Positions 52,116-61,617 of a stretch of DNA of 64,000 nucleotides are shown here, piece after piece. This DNA comes from Sphingomonas jeddahensis. Lineage in GTDB: Bacteria > Pseudomonadota > Alphaproteobacteria > Sphingomonadales > Sphingomonadaceae. Position numbers and translations under genes: made by a program. The notes under the pieces were generated by a model that worked only from the letters and a program-made list of their open reading frames with translations, made no database searches and had not been told where the DNA came from. Location: assembly GCF_001981525.1 (NCBI RefSeq), contig NZ_MPSB01000004.1, forward strand, positions 62,001-126,000, written 5' to 3'. Numbering within the stretch: the first letter of the stretch is position 1; the number at the start of each line of letters is the position of its first letter.

Positions 52116-53386
52116 CACTTTCCGACACAGAAGCGCTCAAACAAGGAGTCAAGCATGGCCTCGGTTGCGTCGATACCGAGCAGACCCGCGAGCGCGCGTG
52201 ATGCCGTTCGTAGTTCTTCCGCGCGTAACAGCAAGTCGTCACTATCGGCCGAACGAGCCAGCGCAGCACGCGCGGCCGAAATCGCAGTTCGCTGCGATTG
52301 GTGAAACGACGGGCCGTCAGGCGTTCCTAGCAGCGCATCGCCCCGCTGCTCGATAGCGCTCCACAATCGATCGATGCTCGCCGGATCGTGGATCGAGGTG
52401 GCAATGGCGTCGGCGTGATCAAGCGGGCGAGTGTCAGCTTGCGCATGGATGATCAGCGACCGTGCATCGGCCTCAGCCTGAGGGTTCAGGTCGAGGATGA
52501 TGTCCGCCGCGGCGGCCGCGGCGCGTGCCCGTTCGATGCCGATCTGCTCGATGGGATCATCGCTGTCGTCGCGCAGACCTGCGGTATCAATCAGCGCGTA
52601 CACACGGCCGCGGCGGATCACGCTCGCCTCGACGCGATCGCGCGTGGTGCCGGCGATCGGCGAAACAATCGCTGCTTCGCGACCCACCAGTGCGTTGAGC
52701 AGGGAGGACTTGCCCGCATTTGGCGGCCCCACCAACACGACGCGAACACCGTCACGGTAACGCTCGACGGCCGGACGCGACAGCGTCGCATCGAGCGTGG
52801 CGACAAGGCGCCGTGTCTCCGCATCGATCGCCGCCGCCTCCACCGGGAGGACGTCGCCCTCATCCTCGAAATCGATCGCTGCCTCAACCAGTGCGGCGAT
52901 CCCGGACACGTCCCTCATCCACCCTTCGACAAGGCGGCTCACAGTCCCCTCGGCACTGTCGATTGCAATACGGCGCTGCTGCTCGGTTTCCGCTTCGAGC
53001 AGATCGGCGAGGCCCTGCGCCTGGATCAGATCGATGCGGCCATTCGCCAAGGCGCGGCGCGTGAACTCCCCAGGCTCGGCGGCGCGCAGTCCGTCCATAC
53101 CGGCAAGCGCGCGCTCCGCGGCGGCGACTACGGCGCGACCGCCATGAAGGTGAAGTTCGGTGAGATCCTCGCCAGTTGCGGTGTTAGGGCCGGGAAACAC
53201 CAGCACCAGCGCGCGATCGATCGGATCGCCAGCCGCATCGCGCAAGGTGCGCAGTGCGGCACGGCGCGGTTCTGGGAGGGTGCCGGCCAGCCTCTCAGCC
53301 GCTGCGAGCGCTTGCGGGCCGCTGATGCGCAACACGGCGATCGCGGCTGGCGGGCGGCCGCTCGAAACGGCGAAGATCGTGGCCAT
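52115..53386 (-). CDS. mnmE: tRNA modification GTPase MnmE
   Basis: The 423-residue protein has the N-terminal formyl-THF-binding fold ([20 protein letters not shown]), a helical domain, and the GTPase G1 motif [14 protein letters not shown] and G3 IDTAGLRDD. The C-terminal CVGK carries the essential Cys. It is the GTP-powered partner of MnmG for U34 modification. ATG 53386 overlaps the stop of the DUF6489 gene. Length is slightly short but complete. Confidence 0.95.
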   Translation of the reverse strand: MATIFAVSSGRPPAAIAVLRISGPQALAAAERLAGTLPEPRRAALRTLRDAAGDPIDRALVLVFPGPNTATGEDLTELHLHGGRAVVAAAERALAGMDGLRAAEPGEFTRRALANGRIDLIQAQGLADLLEAETEQQRRIAIDSAEGTVSRLVEGWMRDVSGIAALVEAAIDFEDEGDVLPVEAAAIDAETRRLVATLDATLSRPAVERYRDGVRVVLVGPPNAGKSSLLNALVGREAAIVSPIAGTTRDRVEASVIRRGRVYALIDTAGLRDDSDDPIEQIGIERARAAAAAADIILDLNPQAEADARSLIIHAQADTRPLDHADAIATSIHDPASIDRLWSAIEQRGDALLGTPDGPSFHQSQRTAISAARAALARSADSDDLLLRAEELRTASRALAGLLGIDATEAMLDSLFERFCVGK

Positions 53387-53622
53387 CAACCGCCCGGCTT
53401 TGTGCCGGACTCAAAGACGCCGCGCCAGAAGGCGGCGCCAGCCTCTCCCATCGGCGCCCAGCTCTTCATCATGCTATCCACCATCTCGGGCCGCACCATG
53501 CCCTGATCCATCGATTGCTGGATCATCGCGACGTAGCGGTCGTGGAGCGGCGTGAGGTCCGGCAAGCCAAGTGCCCGGCGGGCCTCTTCCGGCGTGCAAT
53601 CAACCTCGATGGTGACCTTCAT
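53386..53622 (-). CDS. DUF6489-like small protein
   Basis: The 78-residue protein starts MKVTIEVDCTPEEARRALGL and has the conserved HDRYVAMIQQSMD and W-containing tail KSWAPMGEAGAAFWRG. It is a small acidic helical protein that sits before mnmE in sphingomonads and is annotated as DUF6489 there. Function is unknown. AGGGAG lies about 7 nt before the ATG. It leads the mnmE-parB operon. Confidence 0.8.
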   Translation of the reverse strand: MKVTIEVDCTPEEARRALGLPDLTPLHDRYVAMIQQSMDQGMVRPEMVDSMMKSWAPMGEAGAAFWRGVFESGTKPGG

Positions 53623-53743
53623 TCTTGCGCTCCCTTGAGCCCTCGGGCCGGGGACGATAGCGTCACCCGCGTTTCTTATGCCCGTGATAGCGATGCCGTC
53701 GCAACCGTGCTGCGGGTGCCATGCAAGAGATGAGGAGAGCCAG

Positions 53744-54445
53744 ATGGGTGAGATGATCGACGTTGCTGCGCTGAACGGCGAAGGCAGTTTCAAGGCGTAT
53801 CGTGCTGATCCGGCCGGCAAGCCCAACGCGGCCATCATCGTCATCCAGGAGGTGTTCGGTGTAAATCCGGGCATTCGCCAGAAGTGTGATCGGCTGGCCG
53901 AGCAGGGCTATCTGGCGATCGCGCCCGACCTGTTCTGGCGGATCGCGCCGGGCGTGGAGCTGAATCCCGATGTTCCCGAGGAACTGCAAAAGGGCCTCGA
54001 CCTGTTCGGTCAGTTCAACCAGGACGCCGGCATTCGCGACATCGAAGCCTCGATCCACAAGGCGCGCGAACTGCTCGGCGGCACAGGCAAGGTCGGCGCA
54101 GTGGGTTATTGCCTTGGCGGGCGGCTGGCGTTCATGACCGCGTGCCGGACCGACATCGACGCAGCGGTGGGCTATTATGGAGTGGGCGTCGACGGCTTGC
54201 TCGGTGAGAAACACGCCATCGCCAATCCGGTAATGATGCATATCGCCGGCGAGGACGGATTCGTCGACAAGGCGACGCAGCAGAAGATGCACGAAGGCCT
54301 GGACGATCATCCGAAGGTGACGCTGTACGATTATCCCGGGGAGGATCATGGCTTTGCGACCGAGATGGGCGACCGGCGGTCACCCGAGGCAGCGGATCTG
54401 GCGGATCAGCGGACGGCAGCGTTCTTCGCCGAGCATTTGGGGTAG
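53744..54445 (+). CDS. dienelactone hydrolase family protein
   Basis: The 233-residue alpha/beta hydrolase has the DLH signatures: VIQEVFGVN, the Cys nucleophile in GAVGYCLGGR, Asp in AGEDGFVD and His in GEDHGFAT. It is probably a cytoplasmic carboxymethylenebutenolidase or related ester hydrolase; the natural substrate is unclear. The start at 53744 follows GAGGAGAG. It is divergent from the DUF6489-mnmE operon. Confidence 0.9.
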   Translation: MGEMIDVAALNGEGSFKAYRADPAGKPNAAIIVIQEVFGVNPGIRQKCDRLAEQGYLAIAPDLFWRIAPGVELNPDVPEELQKGLDLFGQFNQDAGIRDIEASIHKARELLGGTGKVGAVGYCLGGRLAFMTACRTDIDAAVGYYGVGVDGLLGEKHAIANPVMMHIAGEDGFVDKATQQKMHEGLDDHPKVTLYDYPGEDHGFATEMGDRRSPEAADLADQRTAAFFAEHLG

Positions 54446-54530
54446 TCTTCACCCTTCCCTAGGAAGAGAGGGGCGGGATCAGGGTCTCTCCGCACGAGCG
54501 CTGCTCCCGGCGAGACACTAACCCTCTCCC

Positions 54531-54556
54531 AGCCCCCCTCAAAGGGGAGGGGGGCT
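54531..54556. terminator. GC-rich hairpin between convergent genes
   Basis: AGCCCCCCTC (54531-54540) pairs with GAGGGGGGCT (54547-54556) around a 6-nt loop. It stands between the dienelactone hydrolase gene and cysQ and could terminate both. Confidence 0.6.
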
Positions 54557-54569
54557 TGCAGCGTTTTGG

Positions 54570-55310
54570 TCAGGTGCTGCGGATCAGCTCCAGTACCTGT
54601 TCCGCCAATTCCTTGGGGCAGATCAGCAGATCCGGTAGATATACGTCCTCTCGGTTGTAGATCAGCGGGCTGCCGTCGATCCTTGAGCAATGCAGCCCAT
54701 GCGCTGCCGCGACCGCGACCGGGGCGGCGGAGTCCCATTCATACTGCCCGCCGGAGTGGAGGTAGATGTCGGCTTCACCGCGGACGACCGCCATTGCCTT
54801 GGCGCCGGCGGAGCCCATGGGCACCAATGTTGCGCCGAGCCGCTCGGCCACGGCTACCGCTTCCGGCGCGGGACGCGTGCGGCTTACGAGCATGCGGAGC
54901 GGTTCGGCCGGGCTTGGCACCGGCTGCGGCTGATCGGAGCGAAGCACCAGGCCGGCGTCAGGAAGGGCCACCGCGCCGATGGCTGCGACGCCATCGATCG
55001 CAAGGCCGACATGCACCGCCCAGTCCGGCCGCTGCTCGCCATATTCACGCGTGCCATCAACGGGATCGACGATCCACACGCGGGAATTGGACAAGCGTTG
55101 GCCGTCGCACTTCATCTCTTCGGAAAGCAGTCCATCGTCGGGGCGCGCCGCGCGCAACGCGTGAACGAGGAATTGATTGGCGGTCTGATCCCCCGCTTTC
55201 CCAAGTTCGGTGGCCGAGAAGACGCCGGAGGCACGCACCTCGCGGAGGATGCGGCCAGCGGTGCCGGCAAGATGCGCGGCGAGTTCGGCGTCGGACAGAT
55301 CGGCACTCAC
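54570..55310 (-). CDS. cysQ: 3'(2'),5'-bisphosphate nucleotidase CysQ
   Basis: The 246-residue inositol-monophosphatase-fold enzyme has the metal-binding motifs [17 protein letters not shown] and the second motif [12 protein letters not shown]. It recycles 3'-phosphoadenosine 5'-phosphate (PAP) to AMP, which removes a toxic by-product of sulfate assimilation. GTG 55310 overlaps the cysNC stop by four bases, so it is the last gene of the sulfate-activation operon. Confidence 0.92.
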   Translation of the reverse strand: MSADLSDAELAAHLAGTAGRILREVRASGVFSATELGKAGDQTANQFLVHALRAARPDDGLLSEEMKCDGQRLSNSRVWIVDPVDGTREYGEQRPDWAVHVGLAIDGVAAIGAVALPDAGLVLRSDQPQPVPSPAEPLRMLVSRTRPAPEAVAVAERLGATLVPMGSAGAKAMAVVRGEADIYLHSGGQYEWDSAAPVAVAAAHGLHCSRIDGSPLIYNREDVYLPDLLICPKELAEQVLELIRST

Positions 55311-57226
55311 GGGATGATCCTCGCGATGATCAGGTCCGCTGCCTCATCCGGCGTCAGCGCTGTGGTATCGATGCGGATCTCCGGATCCTCCGGTGGTTCA
55401 TAGGGGCTGTCGATGCCCGTGAAATTGGCGAGCTGCCCGGCACGCGCCTTGGCGTATAGACCTTTCACGTCGCGGCGCTCGGCATCAGCGAGCGGCGTAT
55501 CGATATGCACCTCGATGAACTCGCCCGGTTGCATCATCTGTCGCACCATCTCGCGTTCGGCACGGAACGGCGAGATAAAGGCGGTGATTACGATAAGGCC
55601 AGCGTCGGTCATCAGCTTCGCCACTTCCCCGACGCGGCGGATGTTCTCCACACGATCGGCATCGGTAAAGCCCAGATCCTTGTTGAGGCCGTGGCGAACA
55701 TTGTCCCCATCGAGCAGGAAGGTGTGGCGGTTCATCCGCACCAGCTTCTTCTCGACGGCATTGGCGATGGTGGACTTGCCCGCGCCGGATAGGCCGGTGA
55801 ACCACAGGACCACCGGCTTCTGGTTCTTGAGGCTGGCCAGCGTATCGCGGCTGACATCGGTTGGTTGCCAGTGGATGTTCTGCGAGCGCCGAAGCGAGAA
55901 GTGCAGCATGCCTGCCGCGACGGTGGCGTTGGTGAGCTTGTCGACGAGGATGAAGCCGCCGAGGCTGCGGTTGTCGGCATAAGGCTCGAACACAAGCGGC
56001 TTGTCCGTGGAGAGGTTGGCCACGCCGATCGCGTTGAGGTCGAGCGTCTTGGCCGCTAGCTGCTCCATCGTGTTGACGTTGACCTGGTACTTGGGCGCCT
56101 GGACCGTCGCGGTGGCGGTTTGCGTGCCCAGCTTCAGCCAATAGGACCGACCGGGCAGCATCTCGTCCTCGGCCATCCAGACGATCGTCGCTTCGAACTG
56201 ATCGGCGACCTGCGGCGGTGCGGCTGCGCTAGCGATCACGTCGCCGCGCGAGCAATCGACTTCGTCAGTGAGGGTTAGGGTGACCGACTGACCAGCCACG
56301 GCTTCGTCGAGGTCGCCATCCAGTGTGACGATCCGCGCTACCGTTGAGGTTTTGCCCGAGGGGAGGATGCGGACGGGATCGCCGGGCCTGATCGTGCCGG
56401 TGGCGACGAGGCCCGCAAAGCCGCGGAAATCCAGGTTGGGACGATTGACCCATTGCACCGGCAGGCGAAAGGGCTTGGCCTGATCAGCCTCGGCATCCAA
56501 CCCGACGGTTTCGAGATGCTCGACCAGCGACGGGCCCGCGTACCAGGGCGTATTTGCCGAGGCGCTGGTGATGTTGTCGCCCCTGAAGCCCGAAATCGGC
56601 AGCGCGGTGAAATCGGTGACCCCGATCGACTCCGCAAAGCTGCGGTAATCGGCGACGATCTCGTCGAACACGGCATGGTCGTAGCCGACGAGGTCCATCT
56701 TGTTCACCGCGAGCACCAGATTGCGGATGCCGATGAGGTGGGCGAGGTAGGAATGGCGACGCGTCTGGGTGAGCACGCCCTTGCGCGCATCGATCAGGAT
56801 CACGGCGAGGTCGGCGGTAGAGGCGCCGGTGACCATGTTACGCGTATATTGCTCGTGCCCGGGGGTATCGGCGACGATGAACTTGCGTTTCTCGGTCGCG
56901 AAGAAGCGATAGGCGACGTCGATCGTGATACCCTGCTCGCGCTCGGCGGCGAGACCATCGACAAGGAGCGCGAAGTCGATGTCCTGCCCCTGCGTGCCGA
57001 CCTTCTTGGAGTCGGACTCGAGCGCGGCGAGCTGGTCCTCGAAGATCATCTTCGAATCGTAGAGCAGGCGGCCGATCAGGGTGGACTTGCCGTCGTCAAC
57101 CGAGCCGCAAGTGATGAAGCGGAGCAGCGACTTGTGCTGATGGCGATCGAGATAAGCGTCGATGTCCTGCGCGATAAGGGCGTCGACTTGGTAGGGGGAC
57201 TGCTGAGGTGAGCGCACGTCGGTCAT
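55307..57226 (-). CDS. cysNC: sulfate adenylyltransferase subunit 1 / adenylylsulfate kinase fusion
   Basis: The 639-residue fusion has CysN first (G1 motif [18 protein letters not shown]3 [13 protein letters not shown]4 NKMD) and then an APS kinase ([16 protein letters not shown] near residue 470, with [17 protein letters not shown]). With CysD it makes APS from ATP and sulfate, and the C-terminal part phosphorylates APS to PAPS. The start at 57226 has GGAG 8 nt upstream; TTG 57229 is the alternative. The N- and C-terminal fusion is normal in many alphaproteobacteria and rhizobia. Confidence 0.95.
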   Translation of the reverse strand: MTDVRSPQQSPYQVDALIAQDIDAYLDRHQHKSLLRFITCGSVDDGKSTLIGRLLYDSKMIFEDQLAALESDSKKVGTQGQDIDFALLVDGLAAEREQGITIDVAYRFFATEKRKFIVADTPGHEQYTRNMVTGASTADLAVILIDARKGVLTQTRRHSYLAHLIGIRNLVLAVNKMDLVGYDHAVFDEIVADYRSFAESIGVTDFTALPISGFRGDNITSASANTPWYAGPSLVEHLETVGLDAEADQAKPFRLPVQWVNRPNLDFRGFAGLVATGTIRPGDPVRILPSGKTSTVARIVTLDGDLDEAVAGQSVTLTLTDEVDCSRGDVIASAAAPPQVADQFEATIVWMAEDEMLPGRSYWLKLGTQTATATVQAPKYQVNVNTMEQLAAKTLDLNAIGVANLSTDKPLVFEPYADNRSLGGFILVDKLTNATVAAGMLHFSLRRSQNIHWQPTDVSRDTLASLKNQKPVVLWFTGLSGAGKSTIANAVEKKLVRMNRHTFLLDGDNVRHGLNKDLGFTDADRVENIRRVGEVAKLMTDAGLIVITAFISPFRAEREMVRQMMQPGEFIEVHIDTPLADAERRDVKGLYAKARAGQLANFTGIDSPYEPPEDPEIRIDTTALTPDEAADLIIARIIP

Positions 57227-57237
57227 CAAAACACTCC

Positions 57238-57327
57238 GTCATGCTGAACTTGTTTCAGCATCCAAGGCGCCACACGAAGCGCCACTACGGCAGGAAGGGT
57301 GGACCCTGAAACGAGTTCAGGGTGACG
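57238..57327. repeat. bracketed palindromic repeat (TGCTGAAC/TTTCAG type)
   Basis: CGTCATGCTGAACTTGTTTC at the left and GAAACGAGTTCAGGGTGACG at the right are inverted with a few mismatches. The same element recurs at 62320-62410. It stands between cysD and cysNC and so is probably transcribed as part of their operon. Confidence 0.8.
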
Positions 57328-57383
57328 GTTGGTTTGATGAAGCGTGATGGCCTCGCCCTGCTGCAAAGTAATATTTTGCAGCA

Positions 57384-58292
57384 TCAGAAATACCCCTCCT
57401 GCTTCTTCTTCTCCATACTTGCCGAGCCCGCATCCTTGTCGATCGCGCGGCCCTGGCGTTCGCTGGTGGTGGTGAGCAGCATTTCCTGAATGACTTCGGG
57501 AAGCGTCGCCGCCTCGCTCTCCACGGCCCCGGTCAGTGGATAGCAGCCGAGCGTGCGGAAGCGGATCGACCGTTCGACCGGCGTTTCGCCCTCCCGCAGT
57601 GGAAAGCGGTCATCGTCGACCATCAGCAGCAGGCCGTCACGCTCGACCGTGGGCCGCTTCTTCGAGAAGTAGAGCGGCACGATCGGAATATCGTTGAGCT
57701 GGATGTACTGCCAGATGTCGAGCTCGGTCCAGTTCGAGATCGGAAAGACTCGGATCGATTCACCGCGCGATTTTCGGGCGTTGTAGAGATACCAAAGCTC
57801 CGGTCGCTGGTTCTTGGGATCCCAGCGATGGTTGGCAGAGCGGAAGGAGAAGACGCGTTCCTTGGCGCGGCTCTTCTCCTCATCACGACGCGCGCCGCCG
57901 AAGGCGACGTCGAAGCCATATTGGTCGAGCGCCTGCTTCAGTCCCTCAGTCTTCCACATGTCCGTGTGCAAGGGGCCGTGATCGAACGGGTTGATGCCGC
58001 GCGCCTCGGCCTCCGGGTTCTTGTACACCAGCAATTCCATGCCGCTCTCGCGCGCCATCCGGTCCCGCAGCTCGTACATGGCCTTGAACTTCCAGGTCGT
58101 ATCGACGTGGAGCAGCGGGAAGGGCGGTGGGGCGGGGTAGAAGGCCTTGCGCGCGAGGTGCAGCATCACGGCTGAATCCTTGCCGACCGAATAGAGCATC
58201 ACCGGCCGTTCGCTCTCCGCGACAACCTCGCGCATGATGTGGATCGACTCGGCTTCGAGCCGCTCGAGATGGGTAAGGGTGCGGGCTGTCAT
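57384..58292 (-). CDS. cysD: sulfate adenylyltransferase subunit 2
   Basis: The 302-residue protein has the PP-loop motif [20 protein letters not shown] and later [20 protein letters not shown] and [10 protein letters not shown]. It binds ATP and sulfate to make APS with CysN. The end EKKKQEGYF is the usual CysD tail. Start [15 protein letters not shown] at 58292 is the first Met consistent with the family. The short gap to the divergent LuxR-type gene holds a palindrome. Confidence 0.95.
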   Translation of the reverse strand: MTARTLTHLERLEAESIHIMREVVAESERPVMLYSVGKDSAVMLHLARKAFYPAPPPFPLLHVDTTWKFKAMYELRDRMARESGMELLVYKNPEAEARGINPFDHGPLHTDMWKTEGLKQALDQYGFDVAFGGARRDEEKSRAKERVFSFRSANHRWDPKNQRPELWYLYNARKSRGESIRVFPISNWTELDIWQYIQLNDIPIVPLYFSKKRPTVERDGLLLMVDDDRFPLREGETPVERSIRFRTLGCYPLTGAVESEAATLPEVIQEMLLTTTSERQGRAIDKDAGSASMEKKKQEGYF

Positions 58293-58344
58293 GATATCCC
58301 CGGTTGCTTGACCGCAAAGATGGCACCCGCAGCGTGACAAGGCA

Positions 58345-58360
58345 CCTCCCATATGGGAGG
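58345..58360. promoter_or_regulatory. perfect 16-bp palindrome upstream of the LuxR-type gene
   Basis: CCTCCCATATGGGAGG is a perfect palindrome. It overlaps the Shine-Dalgarno of the gene starting at 58368 and lies in the 75-bp gap before cysD. It looks like an operator or an RNA hairpin. Confidence 0.5.
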
Positions 58361-58367
58361 AGGCAGC

Positions 58368-59321
58368 ATGGCCATCGGGCGATCGGACGAGACGGATCTG
58401 CTGTTGCCGCTGCATGAGGGCATCCATGAGCAGCGGCCGTGGACCATGTTCCTGCAGCGTCTGCGTCAACGCGTGCGCGCTGATGTGGCCGGTATCCTGA
58501 TCAAGGATGATGCCGGGACGACACAATGGCTGGCAGTGCCCGAGGGGAGCGAAGTGCCAACTGGGCTCGAACCGCTGCGGCAACGCCCCGAGCGGGTCTA
58601 TGCAGTGGAGGAGAATAGGTTTGCGCGGGTAGTCCGCGTGGATGCGGCGGGCGGGGGCCACGCATGGCTTTTGATCCAGCGCGCCGGACGCGACTTCACC
58701 GCAGCGGACGGCGCGTTGATCGGCCGCTTGGCGCCGCACCTCGCCATCGCCCTTCGGACGCGCGTGGCGCTTGAACGACGGGACAGGGCCGCTGCGGCGG
58801 CGGCAGGAGGCTTGAAGCGCGTGGGCATAGGCTGGGTGGCGTTCGCGGAGGACGGCCGGCTGCTGAGCTTGTCCGAGCAAGCCGAAACCGTCTTGGGTGC
58901 GCGCCACATGGCCTTCGGAGGGATCACCTCATTGGTGAGAAAGTGCATGACGACAGGGCAGCTGGAGTTGGTGCCGCTTGGCCAAGCTCCCGTCACCTGG
59001 ATGCTGTTGCTTCCGGTCGAACCCGTTCGCGGCGTGGCGAGCACGCCGATGCGGGTGCTTGGGCTGATCCGGGTGCCTCATGAGGGGAGCGAAGCGGAAC
59101 AGGCAGAAGCGCTGATGGCGATGTTCGGGCTGACACGGAGCGAAGCGCGGTTGGCGTCCGCGGTCGCTGGCGGCGCGAGTCTGGCGGAAGCGGCAGATTC
59201 GCTCGGCCTGACGATCGAGACAGCGCGTAATTATGCCAAACGCGTGTTCGCCAAGACGCGAACACGCGGGCAGGTTGATCTGGTACGGACAATGGCCGGC
59301 AGCGTGGCCGGGCTGGCGTGA
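58368..59321 (+). CDS. LuxR-type (HTH) transcriptional regulator
   Basis: The 317-residue protein has a C-terminal LuxR-type helix-turn-helix: [20 protein letters not shown], then [20 protein letters not shown]. The N-terminal 230 residues form what looks like a GAF/PAS-like sensing part, with no obvious ligand motif. It has neither a classical receiver nor an AHL-binding signature. The ATG at 58368 follows GGGAGGAGG; an upstream ATG at 58353 is inside a palindrome. It is divergent from cysD and could regulate it, but this is only inferred from position. Confidence 0.8.
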   Translation: MAIGRSDETDLLLPLHEGIHEQRPWTMFLQRLRQRVRADVAGILIKDDAGTTQWLAVPEGSEVPTGLEPLRQRPERVYAVEENRFARVVRVDAAGGGHAWLLIQRAGRDFTAADGALIGRLAPHLAIALRTRVALERRDRAAAAAAGGLKRVGIGWVAFAEDGRLLSLSEQAETVLGARHMAFGGITSLVRKCMTTGQLELVPLGQAPVTWMLLLPVEPVRGVASTPMRVLGLIRVPHEGSEAEQAEALMAMFGLTRSEARLASAVAGGASLAEAADSLGLTIETARNYAKRVFAKTRTRGQVDLVRTMAGSVAGLA

Positions 59322-59345
59322 TGGGCGCCAGCAAGATCGCAACAG

Positions 59346-60008
59346 CTAAGCAGCGAGCGGAAAACGGAGCAGGCGATCGGCAACCGGGATGAGCGCCTGT
59401 GCCCGGGTGCCAACTGCGCGCACGATCTCGGGATGGGTGGCATCAAGGCCGCCCGTTAGCGCGCCGAAGGCGGGCAGGATGAGCTTGGTGCCGGTGGCGA
59501 CGAAACAGCGGCGCGACACGAGCTTGCCGCGAATGCGGATGCGTAACTTGGGGTGAAAATGGCCCGATAATTCGGGACGAGGCTCACCGGGACAGGCTTC
59601 GTGGCGCAGCAGGAGGCCATCGACCAGCGCTTCGTCCACCACCTCGCCACCGCAGCGATCGACGCCGTGTGGGTCGTGATTGCCGGTGATCCATGTCCAG
59701 CGTGTGGCGGCGGTCAGCGCGCGGAGCATGTCCTGTGCAGCGACGGGCAGGCGGGCGCAGCCCTCCACGTCATGGAAGCTGTCGCCCAGGCACCAGACCT
59801 CTGCTGCGCCCAGATCGGTGATGAGTGCGGTGATGTCCGCCAATGTGGCGAAGCTGTCATAAGGCGGCAGCATCTGCCCACCGCGCGCGAACCAACTCGC
59901 TTTCTCAAAATGGAGATCGGCGACCAGCAGCGCGCGTCGCGCCGGCCAGAAGAGCGCGCCTTGAGAAAGCGGGACAAGCTCGTGGCCGCCGAACGAAAGG
60001 GGAACCAT
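59346..60008 (-). CDS. pdeM: ligase-associated DNA damage response endonuclease PdeM
   Basis: The 220-residue metallophosphoesterase has the motifs LLVADLHFEKAS, VWCLGDSFHD, WITGNHDPH and SGHFHPKLRIR with the metal-binding Asp/His/Asn set. Its order fits PdeM, which sits with an ATP-dependent DNA ligase, exonuclease and DEXH helicase in many genomes; those partners are not in this window. ATG 60008 is the first Met before the conserved part. Confidence 0.85.
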   Translation of the reverse strand: MVPLSFGGHELVPLSQGALFWPARRALLVADLHFEKASWFARGGQMLPPYDSFATLADITALITDLGAAEVWCLGDSFHDVEGCARLPVAAQDMLRALTAATRWTWITGNHDPHGVDRCGGEVVDEALVDGLLLRHEACPGEPRPELSGHFHPKLRIRIRGKLVSRRCFVATGTKLILPAFGALTGGLDATHPEIVRAVGTRAQALIPVADRLLRFPLAA

Positions 60009-60089
60009 TCGCCCCCTTTGCCTCAGAAAGCGTGGAGGATCAACGCATTGCGGCGCCCGGTCTGGATACGGCGCCGCGGATCGCCTGTG

Positions 60090-60138
60090 GGGGTGGAGCC
60101 TTGTCCCTGTTATATTCCGTGGTTCCGGGCTCCACCCC
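60090..60138. repeat. 11-bp inverted repeat after the MipA/OmpV gene
   Basis: GGGGTGGAGCC (60090-60100) is mirrored by GGCTCCACCCC (60128-60138) around 27 nt. It lies in the 164-bp gap between pdeM and the MipA-type gene and may be the terminator of the latter. Confidence 0.5.
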
Positions 60139-60172
60139 AGGGTGGCGCAGGCGCGCGCCCTCTCCGAGCCGG

Positions 60173-61045
60173 TTAGAAGGTATAGGCGAGGCCGAGCACG
60201 CCGAGCCACTGGTTACGGGTGCCGGCATCGCGAACGATCGGGCTGTCGCCAACATCGTTGATGAGCTTGCGATAGGTGCCGCCGCCGATCAGCTTGAAGC
60301 CTTTCAACAGATTGCCGGTGAGCGAGTATGTGCCCATCGCGCCGACGGTCCAGCTCTTCCACCCGCCACGGCCGTTGTAAGTCGGCAGGCCCGACGCGAC
60401 GGATTGGGTGGGCGAAACATCGAAATAGGTGCGCAGATACTTGGTCTCGACCCGCTCGGCCGATCCGAACAGTGCCACGGCCGCCTTGGTGGAGAGCGGC
60501 GTGAAATAGTTGATCGTCGGCTGCCAGATGCCGCTGCCATGGGTATTGGTCACGTCATGGCGATAGCTGACCGACACGGACAGCTTGTCATAGGGGCTGG
60601 TGATCACCCCCGTCTTGCCGATGCCGACATAGCCGCCAAGCTCGATCGCCGTATCGAGATCACCCAGTGCCCGCACGCGCGGATCGTCGATGCCCGAGCG
60701 GTTCGAGCGCATGAAGTTGACCACGCCGATCGGGCCGGCCTGGAAATCCCACGTCGGACCCGGCTGATTGGGGATCAGATCGGCGCTGGCGCGGTTGCCG
60801 AGCACCTGGAAGTTGACGCCGCCGACGCTGCCGATCACGCCGGGAACGGGCGTAAACTGATAATCATCGGACCCCTCGTAATCGGGCATGTAACCGACGC
60901 CCAGGCCGATCGTCACCGTGTCACCGCCCATTTCCTCGGCGAGTTCGGCGGCGCTAGCGGGCGGGGTTGCGGCGTCCTGTGCCGCGGCGGCGACGGGCAG
61001 CATGGCGGCAAGGGCCACAAGGCCCAGCAAATTCTTGGCGATCAC
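60173..61045 (-). CDS. MipA/OmpV family outer-membrane protein
   Basis: The 290-residue protein starts at GTG 61045 (AGGGGAC upstream) with a Sec signal IAKNLLGLVALAAMLPVAAA. The mature part has VTIGLGVGYMPDYEGSDDYQ, typical of MipA/OmpV, and ends in LGVLGLAYTF. It is a 12-stranded outer-membrane barrel; E. coli MipA scaffolds peptidoglycan enzymes, but the function here is unknown. It lies upstream of pdeM on the same strand. Confidence 0.87.
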   Translation of the reverse strand: MIAKNLLGLVALAAMLPVAAAAQDAATPPASAAELAEEMGGDTVTIGLGVGYMPDYEGSDDYQFTPVPGVIGSVGGVNFQVLGNRASADLIPNQPGPTWDFQAGPIGVVNFMRSNRSGIDDPRVRALGDLDTAIELGGYVGIGKTGVITSPYDKLSVSVSYRHDVTNTHGSGIWQPTINYFTPLSTKAAVALFGSAERVETKYLRTYFDVSPTQSVASGLPTYNGRGGWKSWTVGAMGTYSLTGNLLKGFKLIGGGTYRKLINDVGDSPIVRDAGTRNQWLGVLGLAYTF

Positions 61046-61110
61046 GAAAGCGTCCCCTGTTGGTCGGCTGACGTAACCAGCGTGTAGCAATTTAGCTCCG
61101 CATCGCCCGC

Positions 61111-61617
61111 TTACAGAATGTAGCGGAGCTTCACCTGTTGCTTTTCAGCATCATCTTCGATGCTGAACCGCGCCGCCTCGAACTTGGGCGGGCCGAAGCG
61201 GATCGGGGGATTGCGCGAAAAGCCGAAGCCTTCGCGCGGGATCCCGGCAAAGGTATCGAGCTTCTTGTTGCCATTTTCGTCATGGATCACCGCCACGGCA
61301 TATCGGCCATGCGGCAGGCCGTCGAAGCGCAGCTTGTCCGTGCCGGCCGGGACCGAGCGGCGCGTGGCATTGGCGTCGTCGACGCAACGCGGGAAGTTGT
61401 CGGGATCCGCCGTCAGGCAGACGCGCAGCATGCCTTTGGCCGAGCGAACGTCATCAAAGCCGACGTCAAGCCGCGCGATTGGCGCCGCCCCGATCAGCAT
61501 CGCCGCCCCGACGCCGAGCAGCAGCGGGCGCCCGACTCCTCTGGCGATCCTTGGTGAAGTCCCCGATCCCGTCGTCGGTGCCGCACAGCCGATCCCAGAA
61601 GCGGAAATAAAGCCCAT
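61111..61617 (-). CDS. second DUF2141 protein (start uncertain)
   Basis: The protein has the DUF2141 core of RSAKGMLRVCLTADPDNFPR, FDGLPHGRYAVAVIHDENGN, KKLDTFAGIPREGFGFS and PIRFGPPKFEAARFSI. The signal region is RPLLLGVGAAMLIGAAPIA. No ATG stands directly before that hydrophobic part. ATG 61617 or 61638 would overlap the 3' end of the hydroxylase gene by about 150 bp; an ATG at 61500 would leave a very short signal. The true start is open. DUF2141 and carotenoid genes are found together in sphingomonads. Confidence 0.75.
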   Translation of the reverse strand: MGFISASGIGCAAPTTGSGTSPRIARGVGRPLLLGVGAAMLIGAAPIARLDVGFDDVRSAKGMLRVCLTADPDNFPRCVDDANATRRSVPAGTDKLRFDGLPHGRYAVAVIHDENGNKKLDTFAGIPREGFGFSRNPPIRFGPPKFEAARFSIEDDAEKQQVKLRYIL

